64,000 bases of DNA from Onthomonas sp964456525. GTDB taxonomy: Bacteria > Bacillota > Clostridia > Oscillospirales > Oscillospiraceae. Positions 43,002-51,054 of this stretch are shown here, piece by piece (within the stretch, counting starts at the first letter, position 1; every line of letters begins with the position of its first letter). The notes under the pieces are model-generated. The model ran no database searches and was not told where the DNA came from. It saw only the letters and a program-made list of their open reading frames with translations. The DNA lies in NCBI GenBank assembly GCA_964456525.1, contig CAYWAP010000001.1, forward strand, positions 45,896 to 109,895. The letters run 5' to 3'. The position numbers and the translations under genes are program-made.

Positions 43002-43685
43002 TCATTCCAAAATTTTTTTCGGAATAAAGTTCAGATGGTCGGCGGAAACCAGGGTAAATTCCGTCCCATCCACCGTTCCCTGGACGGCCAGACGGCAGCT
43101 GGCGCCGTGAAGGTGTGCAAAAACGCATCGTTTCACCTGGTACTGTTTGAGCAGCGCCAGAATTTCCGGGCAGCGATAGCCCTGATAGATGGGGGGGTAG
43201 TGCAAAAAGACGATCTTCTCCCGCTCCCCTGCCGCTCGCAGCGACGCCTCCAGGCGCATCACTTCCCGGCGGAGCATTTTTTCATTGTGTCCGTCCTTTT
43301 CCTCGTCCAGAAACCAGCCCCGGGTACCGCACAGGGCATATTCCCCGTAAACATGGCAGTTGTTGTGGAGCAGGTCAAAGGTAAAGCCGCACGCCTGGAA
43401 GAACTGGTTCATCTTCCTGGCCGTCTCCCACCAATAATCGTGGTTGCCCTTGAGCAGCAGTTTTCGGCCGGGAATCGCGTTCAGGAAGGCCAGATCCCGC
43501 CGGGCCTCCTCCAGAGACATCCCCCAGGAGAGGTCGCCGCAGAGCACGGTGGTATCCGCCTCTGTGACGCAGCTCAGCCCCGCTTTCAGCTTCTCCACAT
43601 AGCCGACCCAGTTGCCGCCGAACTTCTCCATGGATTTATTGCCGGACAGGGACAGGTGGGGATCGCCGATTGCGTAGAGCGCCAT
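43002..43685 (-). CDS. Metallophosphoesterase
   Basis: A 227-residue calcineurin-like phosphoesterase. The metal ligands are visible as DPHLS (near residue 8), GDLSWG, GNHDYWW and HYPP, with a late FAHLHG. The substrate is not evident. It follows thrC by 15 bases and may be the last gene of that unit. Confidence 0.88.
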   Translation of the reverse strand: MALYAIGDPHLSLSGNKSMEKFGGNWVGYVEKLKAGLSCVTEADTTVLCGDLSWGMSLEEARRDLAFLNAIPGRKLLLKGNHDYWWETARKMNQFFQACGFTFDLLHNNCHVYGEYALCGTRGWFLDEEKDGHNEKMLRREVMRLEASLRAAGEREKIVFLHYPPIYQGYRCPEILALLKQYQVKRCVFAHLHGASCRLAVQGTVDGTEFTLVSADHLNFIPKKILE

Positions 43686-43700
43686 AGAACCCCCCTTTTC

Positions 43701-45188
43701 TTATTTCAGGAAAGACTCGACAACCGCTTTCATCTGCTCCTTCTCCGTCCACTGGGTGAAGCGCACTTCCTGATCCTTCAGCGTGGCCAGCGGTTTGGGC
43801 ACCTCGACGCCGGAGACCTCCGCCAGCTGATCCAGCAAATCCAGCCCTTTCTTTTTCCCCTTCACGGACAGGGCATCCAACACGGCGTCACAGAACTTGA
43901 AGGGGCTGGCCGTGGAGGCCACAACGGTCAGGGTGTCGTCCCCCGTCGTCCTACGGTACTCCTCCAGCACATGGAAGGCCACGGCGGTATGGGTGTCGAT
44001 CAGGTAATGGTACTTCTGCTGCACGGCGGCAATGGTGTCCTTTGTGGCCTTCTCGTCGGCGTAGCCCGCCGCGAAGGTTTGCTGAACCTTTTTCAGGATG
44101 GCCGGGGACACCTCATAACGGCCGGTGTTGCTCAGCTGCTGCATATAGCTCTCCACCAGCTGATCGTCCTCCCCGGACAGCAGATACAGCAGCCGCTCCA
44201 GGTTGCTGGAGAGCAGGATGTCCATGGACGGGGACACCGTGGTATAGAACGGGCGGTTGACATCGTATACGCCGCTGTTGATAAAGTCCGTCAGAACCCG
44301 GTTGGTGTTGGAGGCGCAGATCAGCTTATGGATGGGAACCCCCATGAGCTTGGCAAAATAAGCTGCCAGAATGTTGCCGAAGTTTCCGGTTGGCACACAG
44401 ATGTTGATCTCTTCCCCTGCGGTGATCCGCTCCTGCCGGAGCAGGTCGCAGTAGGCGGAGATATAGTAGACGATCTGGGGCAGAACCCGGCCCCAGTTGA
44501 TGGAGTTGGCGGAGGACAGGAAGTACCCCCGCTTTGCCAGATCCTCACGCAGCCCAACGTCTGAGAACAGCTTCTTGACGCCGGTCTGCGCATCGTCAAA
44601 GTTGCCCGCAACGGCGCAGACCCCCACGTTCTCCCCCTTCTGGGTGGCCATCTGGAGCTGCTGGATCTCGCTGACGCCATCTTTGGGATAAAAGACCAGG
44701 ATCCGGGTCTGATCCACATCTTTAAATCCCTCCAGCGCCCCTTTTCCCGTATCCCCGGAGGTGGCGACCAGGATGCAGGCGGTCTTCTTCTCGTTGTTCT
44801 TCTTCAGCGAAAGGGAGAGCAGGTGGGGCAGCATCTGCAGCGCCATATCCTTGAAGGCGCAGGTGGGGCCGTGCCACAGCTCCAGGCAGTAGGTGTTGTC
44901 GTTGACCTTTCGCACAGGGGCGACGGCTTTCGTGTCGAACTTGTCAGGGCCATAGGCAGCCATTGTGGCGCGGCTCAGCTCAAAGGTGCTGAACCCCTCC
45001 AAATACAGGTCCATGACATAGACGGCCCGCTGCTGATAACTCATATCCTTCAGCCTTTCCAGGGCATTATTGGGCAGGCGGGGAATGACCGCCGGCACAA
45101 ACAGACCGCCCTCCCGGGAAAGCCCCTGGGCGATGGCCTTGGCGGGGGGAAAGGCGAGAGATTTGTCTCGCGTGCTCACATAGTACAT
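43701..45188 (-). CDS. thrC: Threonine synthase
   Basis: PLP enzyme that converts O-phosphohomoserine to threonine. A 495-residue long form with N-terminal MYYVSTRDKSLAFPPAKAI, PLP lysine in GPTCAFKDMALQ and SGDTGKGALEGF. It overlaps the dipeptidase gene by 13 bases. The hom and lysC genes of the same pathway lie 10 kb away, so the threonine genes are not in one operon. Confidence 0.95.
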   Translation of the reverse strand: MYYVSTRDKSLAFPPAKAIAQGLSREGGLFVPAVIPRLPNNALERLKDMSYQQRAVYVMDLYLEGFSTFELSRATMAAYGPDKFDTKAVAPVRKVNDNTYCLELWHGPTCAFKDMALQMLPHLLSLSLKKNNEKKTACILVATSGDTGKGALEGFKDVDQTRILVFYPKDGVSEIQQLQMATQKGENVGVCAVAGNFDDAQTGVKKLFSDVGLREDLAKRGYFLSSANSINWGRVLPQIVYYISAYCDLLRQERITAGEEINICVPTGNFGNILAAYFAKLMGVPIHKLICASNTNRVLTDFINSGVYDVNRPFYTTVSPSMDILLSSNLERLLYLLSGEDDQLVESYMQQLSNTGRYEVSPAILKKVQQTFAAGYADEKATKDTIAAVQQKYHYLIDTHTAVAFHVLEEYRRTTGDDTLTVVASTASPFKFCDAVLDALSVKGKKKGLDLLDQLAEVSGVEVPKPLATLKDQEVRFTQWTEKEQMKAVVESFLK

Positions 45189-46114
45189 ACTCGATTCACT
45201 GTCCTCATCAGATTGTGGAAGAACAGATCTCGGACCAGTTCTTCTGAATAGTTGTTCCGCAGCAGGGTTTCATAAAAATCCGCCCAGCTCCAGACGCCGG
45301 AATAGCCCTCCGGCAGTTCATCGCATCCGTCCCAGTCTCCGCCAAGGGCCACAGCTTTCTCCCCGCCCAGGGCGAGGAAATGCTCCAAGTGCGCCATCAG
45401 CGTCTCAGAAGTGACCTTGCCCTCTCCCAGGAAGCGGGCATAGGCGTTCAGACCCACGACACCATGCTGCTTCATTATGGCAGTAAATTGCGCGCCGGTC
45501 AAGTTTCTTGTGGAAAAAAATACATCCCGGCTGTTGGAGTGGGACGCGATCACCGGTTTGACGGCCATATCCATCACATCCCAGAAGCCCGCATCGGACA
45601 GGTGAGAGACATCCACCAGCATGCCAAGCTCCTGCATCTTGTTCACATACTCCCTCCCCAACGGGGAGAGCCCGCGGCCGCACTCGTCGCAGTGGCTGCC
45701 GGAAAGGGCATTGGCGTGATTCCAGGTCAGGTTGACGATGCGAACCCCTGCCTCATAATAAGTTTGCAGCTTGTCAAGGGAACAGTCGATCAGCTCCGCG
45801 CCCTCCACCGACAGGAAGGCTGCCACCCGGCCCTGATCGTTGGCGCTGCGGGCCTGCTGCGCCGTGGTGCAGTGGGCAAAGACCGCCTCATGGCGGCTGC
45901 ACTCCTCCCGGAAGCGCTGCAACTGCCAGTCAATTTTTTCGTGAAAGTGCGGCGCGGCCGAATCCCAAAACAGGGAAAAGACTTGCGCCTGCGGGCCGAT
46001 TCCGCCGCAGCGGCTGGCATCCCATTGGCCGCTGTTGCTTACCAGCGTCTCCTGCGGCTTGCCAGCCAGCCGGGAGAGACTGTCGCAGTGGGCGTCAAAT
46101 AGAGGTATGGACAT
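45176..46114 (-). CDS. Membrane dipeptidase family protein (M19)
   Basis: ATG at 46114 (MSIPLFDAHCDSLSRL) follows AAGGAGGGG and gives 312 residues. The HxD zinc motif (DAHCD) and the later VSHLSDAGFWDV and ASHSNSRDV carry the other metal ligands. Bacterial members hydrolyse dipeptides; no signal peptide is seen, so it probably acts in the cytoplasm. A full copy of the repeat element lies directly upstream. Confidence 0.9.
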   Translation of the reverse strand: MSIPLFDAHCDSLSRLAGKPQETLVSNSGQWDASRCGGIGPQAQVFSLFWDSAAPHFHEKIDWQLQRFREECSRHEAVFAHCTTAQQARSANDQGRVAAFLSVEGAELIDCSLDKLQTYYEAGVRIVNLTWNHANALSGSHCDECGRGLSPLGREYVNKMQELGMLVDVSHLSDAGFWDVMDMAVKPVIASHSNSRDVFFSTRNLTGAQFTAIMKQHGVVGLNAYARFLGEGKVTSETLMAHLEHFLALGGEKAVALGGDWDGCDELPEGYSGVWSWADFYETLLRNNYSEELVRDLFFHNLMRTVNRVCTM

Positions 46115-46134
46115 AAGCCCCTCCTTCATGCAGT

Positions 46135-46211
46135 TTAGACCTTGTTTGAACCTGCCAACCTGCCCAGGCGACGGGCCTTGGCCACATTTCTCATGTTCAA
46201 ACAATGCCTAA
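46135..46211 (-). repeat. Stop-codon-anchored palindromic repeat, full copy A
   Basis: A 77-base element with 17-base inverted ends (TTAGGCATTGTTTGAAC on the minus strand, 15 of 17 paired with the other end) and a nested GC-rich stem. The TAG in its first bases is the yraN stop. It shares the order CCTGCCC, GACGGGC and CACATTTC with the copy at 61070. Confidence 0.8.
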
Positions 46212-46579
46212 TCAAAGGCGTTTTCCAAATAGAGGATTTCCGGCTTTTGGGTGTGAACTCCCTGCCGGGCCAGAATCGCGCAGACATCCATCCGGGGCTG
46301 CCGTTCCTCCTCCGGATGGAGCATGAGATAGCTCTGAGCCGTGAGCAGAAGCCGCGCCTGCTTGGACGGGCTGACCGCCTCTAGCGGCCCTTCCAGTCCG
46401 CCGGTTTTCCGGGTCTTCACTTCCACAAAGGCCACAATATTCCCCCGGGCCGCGATGATATCCATCTCGCCCCAGCGGCTGTGCCAGTTGCGCTCCAAGA
46501 TGGTGTATCCCTGTGCGCGCAGGTGTTCCGCCGCCCAGTTCTCCCCTGCCCTGCCCAGGGACGGTCTTCCGCCCCTCAC
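46208..46579 (-). CDS. yraN: YraN family nuclease-like protein (UPF0102)
   Basis: A 123-residue protein with a predicted endonuclease fold: GRAGENWAAEHLRAQGYTIL, then RWGEMDIIAARG and FVEVKTRK, which hold the E, D and E-x-K residues. The cellular role is not established. The start overlaps the rnhB stop by four bases. The rplS-rbgA-rnhB-yraN order is common in Firmicutes. Confidence 0.9.
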   Translation of the reverse strand: MRGGRPSLGRAGENWAAEHLRAQGYTILERNWHSRWGEMDIIAARGNIVAFVEVKTRKTGGLEGPLEAVSPSKQARLLLTAQSYLMLHPEEERQPRMDVCAILARQGVHTQKPEILYLENAFD

Positions 46580-47190
46580 AGCTTTTTCAGGAAGCTCTTG
46601 CGGTGGATGGAACAGGGACCAAAGGCCCGCAGCCGTTCGTAATGGAATTTGGTGGGATACCCCTTGTGCTTCTCAAAGCCGTATTCCGGGTATTTCTCCG
46701 CCATCTCCACCATGTAACGGTCCCGGCTCACCTTGGCCAGAATGGACGCCGCCGCAATGGAGGCCGAGCGGGTATCCCCCTTCACCACCGTCTCATGGCT
46801 GATGTGGATTCCCGTGCTGCGGTTGCCGTCGATCAGGGCAAAGTCCGGCGCGGGGCTTAGCATATGGATGGCGCGGTCCATCGCCAGCATCCGGGCGTTG
46901 AGAATGTTGATCTCGTCAATCTCCTCAGGGGTCGCAGTGGCAACCGCCCAGGCAATCGCCTGTTCCTGAATCTGGAGAAACAGGGCTTCCCGGCGCCGCT
47001 GGGTCACTTTTTTGGAGTCGTCCAAATAGGGAAGGTCGTAATCCTCCGGCAAAATAACCGCCGCCGCGTAGACGTCGCCGGCCAGAGGGCCTGCCCCCGC
47101 CTCGTCCACGCCGCAGATCCGCTTCCAGCCTTTGGCGTAAAGGGAGCGCTCAATGGCCCATTTTTCGTTGGCCGCCCCGTTCATAGGCAC
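46576..47190 (-). CDS. rnhB: Ribonuclease HII
   Basis: Removes ribonucleotides misincorporated into DNA. Catalytic residues are in CGVDEAGAGPLAGDVYAAAV (D, E), MDRAIHMLSPAPDFALIDG and KGDTRSASIAAASILAKV. The usual DEAGRG signature is DEAGAG here, losing the Arg of the GRG motif that reads the RNA-DNA junction. Length 204. It overlaps rbgA by 10 bases. Confidence 0.92.
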   Translation of the reverse strand: MPMNGAANEKWAIERSLYAKGWKRICGVDEAGAGPLAGDVYAAAVILPEDYDLPYLDDSKKVTQRRREALFLQIQEQAIAWAVATATPEEIDEINILNARMLAMDRAIHMLSPAPDFALIDGNRSTGIHISHETVVKGDTRSASIAAASILAKVSRDRYMVEMAEKYPEYGFEKHKGYPTKFHYERLRAFGPCSIHRKSFLKKL

Positions 47191-48149
47191 TCTCCCGCCG
47201 GCGTCCGGTCCTCTGGGGACTCCAGCGTGAACCGCCCCAGCTTGCCGGAGCGAAATTCCTCCAGCAGCACCCGGCTCATCCGCTCCGTGTCCACCTCACC
47301 GCCGGAAATCAGAAAACCGCGCTTCCGTCCGGCCTGTTCCATCAGCTCCCAGCGGTCAAATTCCTCCGGCACCTCCACCCGATAGCGCTCCGCGATGGCC
47401 TGGGGATACCGCTCCGCCAGAAGCTGCATTAAGTGGCCTGCCAGGGTTTCCGTGTCCAAAATGACATCCCTGACCGCGCCGGTGAAGGCCAGATGCATCC
47501 CCACCGTGGGGTCGTCAAATTTGGGCCAGAGGATGCCGGGGGTGTCCAGCAGATCCAGCCCCTCGTCCACATGGATCCACTGCTTTCCCCGGGTGACGCC
47601 GGGGCGGTTCTGGGCCAGCGCCGACTTGCGGCCGGAAACCCGGTTGATAAAGGCAGACTTGCCCACGTTGGGAACCCCCACGACCATGACGCGGATGGGC
47701 CGCCCCACTTGCCCCTGGGCAATCCAGCGCTCCCGCTTCTCCTTCAAAAGGGTCTGCACCAGCGGGGAGAACGCTTTGACACCGGCGCCGGTCTTGCAGT
47801 CCGTCTGCAGGACGGAAATGCCCTGTTCCCGGAAATGGGCCGCCCAGACCGCATTCATCTGTGGGTCGGCCTGATCGGCCCGGTTGAGCACAATCAGGCG
47901 GGGCTTCCCCGCCACCAGGCTGTCAATATCCGGGTTCCGGCTGGAGACGGGGATTCTGGCGTCGAGAATTTCCACAACCAGATCCACCTGGGCCAGATGG
48001 GAGACAATCATCCGGCGCGTCTTGGTCATATGGCCGGGATACCACTGTATTGTCATGGCCTCCCCGCGTTGCGACGGCTCCTGCCGGTTCGGTTTCCCCT
48101 TTTTCTCATAGCGGTTGTTGCTGCCGCCGCGCTTTTTCATTTTCGCCAT
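47181..48149 (-). CDS. rbgA: Ribosome biogenesis GTPase YlqF/RbgA
   Basis: Circularly permuted GTPase needed for 50S assembly. NRAD (G4) precedes P-loop GVPNVGKSAFIN and DTPG, the permuted order. From ATG at 48149 there is a 31-residue basic N-terminal extension; the usual family start MTIQWYPGHM is an internal ATG with GGGGAGG only two bases before it, so both starts remain possible. Next to rplS, which encodes a 50S protein. Confidence 0.92.
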   Translation of the reverse strand: MAKMKKRGGSNNRYEKKGKPNRQEPSQRGEAMTIQWYPGHMTKTRRMIVSHLAQVDLVVEILDARIPVSSRNPDIDSLVAGKPRLIVLNRADQADPQMNAVWAAHFREQGISVLQTDCKTGAGVKAFSPLVQTLLKEKRERWIAQGQVGRPIRVMVVGVPNVGKSAFINRVSGRKSALAQNRPGVTRGKQWIHVDEGLDLLDTPGILWPKFDDPTVGMHLAFTGAVRDVILDTETLAGHLMQLLAERYPQAIAERYRVEVPEEFDRWELMEQAGRKRGFLISGGEVDTERMSRVLLEEFRSGKLGRFTLESPEDRTPAGECL

Positions 48150-48201
48150 TGTTCACTCGCTTTCAGGGCCTCCGCCCCGGACCATTCCGACCTCCGCTTA
48201 C

Positions 48202-48227
48202 AAAAAAAGGAGCGGTTGCCCGCTCCT
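48202..48227 (-). terminator. Intrinsic terminator after rplS
   Basis: Stem GGAGCGG/CCGCTCC (48209-48215 with 48220-48226) with a four-base loop and seven Ts on the minus strand. It separates rplS from rbgA. Confidence 0.9.
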
Positions 48228-48242
48228 CTCTTGATCGGAAAA

Positions 48243-48584
48243 TTACAGCTTCTCCTTGACCTTGGCTGCCTTGCCGACGCGGCCGCGCAGGTAGTACAGC
48301 TTTGCACGGCGGACTTTACCTCTACGGACCGTCTCCACCTTGACGACGTTGGGGGAGTGTACAGGGAACACTTTCTCCACGCCGACGCCATAGGAAATGC
48401 GGCGAACCGTAAATGTCTCAGACACACCGCCATGTTTCTTGGCGATAACCGTGCCCTCAAAAATCTGGACACGCTCCTTAGCGCCTTCCTTGACCTTGAT
48501 ATGGACGCGAACCAGAGAACCGATTTCGATCTCCGGCGCTTCCGTCTTGACGTTCTGAGCGCTCAGAGTTTCAACGAGATTCAT
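48243..48584 (-). CDS. rplS: 50S ribosomal protein L19
   Basis: A 113-residue protein at the 30S-50S interface. ATG at 48584 (MNLVETLSAQN) follows AGGAGG. Family motifs FEGTVIAKKHGG, SYGVGVEKVFPVHSP and RGKVRRAKLYYLRGR are clear. A 100-base leader upstream may hold an L19 autoregulatory element, but I could not match a known structure. Confidence 0.96.
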   Translation of the reverse strand: MNLVETLSAQNVKTEAPEIEIGSLVRVHIKVKEGAKERVQIFEGTVIAKKHGGVSETFTVRRISYGVGVEKVFPVHSPNVVKVETVRRGKVRRAKLYYLRGRVGKAAKVKEKL

Positions 48585-48681
48585 GATGACTTCCTCCTGT
48601 GTTATAGGCGTTCGTATGCGATGGATGCCGCTCCACAGCCGGGCGGCGGCACAGAGGACCACCCTTTTTTCAGACCGGTAT

Positions 48682-48710
48682 AATATAACACATCTTTTTC
48701 AAGATTGCAA
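48682..48710 (-). promoter_or_regulatory. Vegetative promoter of rplS
   Basis: TTGCAA and TATATT are separated by 17 bases on the minus strand, about 95 bases upstream of the rplS start, leaving a GC-rich leader. Confidence 0.7.
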
Positions 48711-48717
48711 GCAAAAT

Positions 48718-49392
48718 TTACCGAAAAATTTCCCCTGTTTCGCCGTAAACCTCATTTCTGCGATAGCGCACAAAATCAGGCGCGGCTTCCGGGTGCAATT
48801 TTACCAGCGCGTCTACCACAAGGGAGGGATTCAGCCCGGGATTCTGGGCCTTTATGACCGCATTCCAGGTGAGGGCTCCCTCCCCTTGCTCCACCGTCCA
48901 GCTTTGAATCATGGGGATGATGTCCAGCTCGGTATACCCCCGCTTTGCCTTTTTGGACTTCTTTTGAATCAGAAAGCTCTCCCGGCTGAGAAGGTCGCCC
49001 AAGCCCTCCCCGGCCTCCGCTGGGACGCCATTATCGTACTCCAGGACAACCGTCCAATCCAGATACTGAATCTTTTTCAGGGGGATCTGGGCCTCATAAC
49101 AGTCCAGAACCCGGATCCCCTCCGGCAGAGCCGAATTCAACCGGCTGACAATCTCCGAATAGGGCATATGCCCCTCCAGCTGAAATTCCAAAATCTCACA
49201 CCGGCTGGAGTAGCCCACGCTCAGCGGCAGGGCAATGGAGACATAGGCGTGACGGTTGAATCCCTGGGTCTGCCAGATCTCTATGCCGGCGCGGAGGAAG
49301 GCGCGCTGAAAGGCGGCCATCAAATCCAGATGGGAGATGTAGCAGGCGCGGCCCTCCTTGGCGAAGAGCAGTCGGTTTTTGTGCATTGCCAT
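48718..49392 (-). CDS. DUF2344 protein, radical SAM-associated
   Basis: A 224-residue protein of the DUF2344/TIGR03936 family (RLLFAKEGRACYISHLDLMAAFQRAFLRAG, with VGYSSRCEILEF). In many genomes this gene directly follows, or is fused to, the TIGR03960 radical SAM gene. Here that partner lies at 51055-52899 and a lactate permease gene sits between. Function unknown; the pair is suspected to modify an RNA or ribosomal target. Confidence 0.85.
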   Translation of the reverse strand: MAMHKNRLLFAKEGRACYISHLDLMAAFQRAFLRAGIEIWQTQGFNRHAYVSIALPLSVGYSSRCEILEFQLEGHMPYSEIVSRLNSALPEGIRVLDCYEAQIPLKKIQYLDWTVVLEYDNGVPAEAGEGLGDLLSRESFLIQKKSKKAKRGYTELDIIPMIQSWTVEQGEGALTWNAVIKAQNPGLNPSLVVDALVKLHPEAAPDFVRYRRNEVYGETGEIFR

Positions 49393-49444
49393 AGCGTTAC
49401 CTCTGTTTCGATCTTATTTCTAATCATATCGGCGAACTGCCTGT

Positions 49445-50986
49445 TCACAGCACTGCCGCCCCCGCCAGACACAGCAGACCGGCCACCACGACATAGAACA
49501 GGAAATACCAGAATACAGCGCCGAGAATCTTGCTCTCCGAGCCGGTCATCCCCGCAGCCCCGGTGCCGATGGCGATGCTCTGGGGACAGATCATCTTGCC
49601 GATGCCGCCGCCGGAAATATTTGCCGCCGCCATCCAGACCGGGTCCAGCCCCAGGGATTGGGCCGTCTGGCTTTGCAGCTGCCCAAAGAGGACGGAGGTA
49701 GACGTGCCGGAACCGGTGACAAAGCCCCCCAGGGCGCCGATCAGCGGCGAGATCAGCGGGTAGGCCGGGCCTGCCGCCACGACGAGGAAGCTCGCAATGT
49801 CGGAAATCATGCCGCTGTAACCCATGATTTTCGCCGTAGCCATGACGCAGCAGATGGTGAGAATGGTTCTCCAGTACTGCTTCAGCGTTTGCACGAACAC
49901 CTTCAGCATCGTTCGCCAGGGGGCCCGTTGGATCAGGCCGCCCAGGATACCGGCCAGGAAGATCATCACCCCAGGCGTGCTGAGCCAGTTAAAGGTCAGG
50001 GTGTTGCCCCCCTCCCCCGCGTAGACAACGACGTTGGTCTGGACGCTGGCAATCCGATCGTGGATGGGCGGGCACAGGTTTGAGGTCAGCATGAGCAGTG
50101 CGAAGATCAGAATAAAGGGGGACCAGGCCTTTACCCCCTCTTTCACCGTCAGGGACGCCCCGCTGCCTCTGTCAACCGTCTCCAGGGCATAGTCCGGATC
50201 CGGATGTTTATGGAACACGCGGGAGGCCAGGAGGATACCGCCCATGGAAAAAATGGAGCCGATGATATTGGGAAGCTCCGGGCCAATGGTGTTGGCGGTG
50301 ATGTACCAGGGCAGGACAAAGGACACCGAGGCGATCACCGTAGTGGGAATCATCCCCTTCAGGGCTTTGATGCCGCCGCCGCAAATAACCACCAGCAGGA
50401 AGGGAGAGAGCAGCGTGAGCAGGCACTCCAGCAGGGCCACGCTGCCGCTCAGGGCAAGCACATCCTCCCCGGTGACGCTGGCCAGCGTCTGGGTGGGAAC
50501 GCCCACCGAACCGAAGGCCGTCGGGGTGGAATTGACCACCAAACACCCCAGAACGGCGCTCATGGGGTTCAGACCCACCCCCACCAGCATGGAGGCCGGA
50601 ATGGCCACCGCGGTGCCAAAGCCTGCCATCCCCTCCATGAAGTTTCCAAAGCCCCAGCCGATGAGCAGGGCCAGCACCCGCCGGTCGTTGGACACGCCGC
50701 CCAGCATCCGCTTGATGGCCTCCATAGCGCCGGTTCTGACCGTCAGGTTGTAGACAAACAGCGCGGAAATAATCACGAGGCAGATGGGCCAAAGGCCGTT
50801 CAAAACCCCCTCCAGCACACCGCTGAGGGCATAGACCACGTTCATCTGCCAAAAGGCCACCGCCAGAATCAGCGTGATGGCCAGCGTGACCGCGCAGGCC
50901 TGATGTCCCGGGATTTTCAGGATGCTCAGGGCGACAATCAGCCATATAATGGGCAGCAGCGCCAGTAAAAAGGTCAAAATCAGCAT
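49445..50986 (-). CDS. lctP: L-lactate permease
   Basis: A 513-residue membrane protein with 12-14 helices. ATG at 50986 (MLILTFLLALLPIIW) follows GGAGGAGAG. LctP signatures are visible: GWGFGNFMEGMAGFGTAVAIPASML, SVGVPTQTLASVTG and GSGTSTSVLFGQLQ. It imports or exports lactate with protons. No lactate dehydrogenase is next to it; instead it separates two genes that normally adjoin. Confidence 0.93.
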   Translation of the reverse strand: MLILTFLLALLPIIWLIVALSILKIPGHQACAVTLAITLILAVAFWQMNVVYALSGVLEGVLNGLWPICLVIISALFVYNLTVRTGAMEAIKRMLGGVSNDRRVLALLIGWGFGNFMEGMAGFGTAVAIPASMLVGVGLNPMSAVLGCLVVNSTPTAFGSVGVPTQTLASVTGEDVLALSGSVALLECLLTLLSPFLLVVICGGGIKALKGMIPTTVIASVSFVLPWYITANTIGPELPNIIGSIFSMGGILLASRVFHKHPDPDYALETVDRGSGASLTVKEGVKAWSPFILIFALLMLTSNLCPPIHDRIASVQTNVVVYAGEGGNTLTFNWLSTPGVMIFLAGILGGLIQRAPWRTMLKVFVQTLKQYWRTILTICCVMATAKIMGYSGMISDIASFLVVAAGPAYPLISPLIGALGGFVTGSGTSTSVLFGQLQSQTAQSLGLDPVWMAAANISGGGIGKMICPQSIAIGTGAAGMTGSESKILGAVFWYFLFYVVVAGLLCLAGAAVL

Positions 50987-51054
50987 GAAACTCTCCTCCA
51001 TCTTCCCCTGCAAGGGCCTGGCTCAGGCAGCGCCAGGTTTCTCATCTCTCCATC

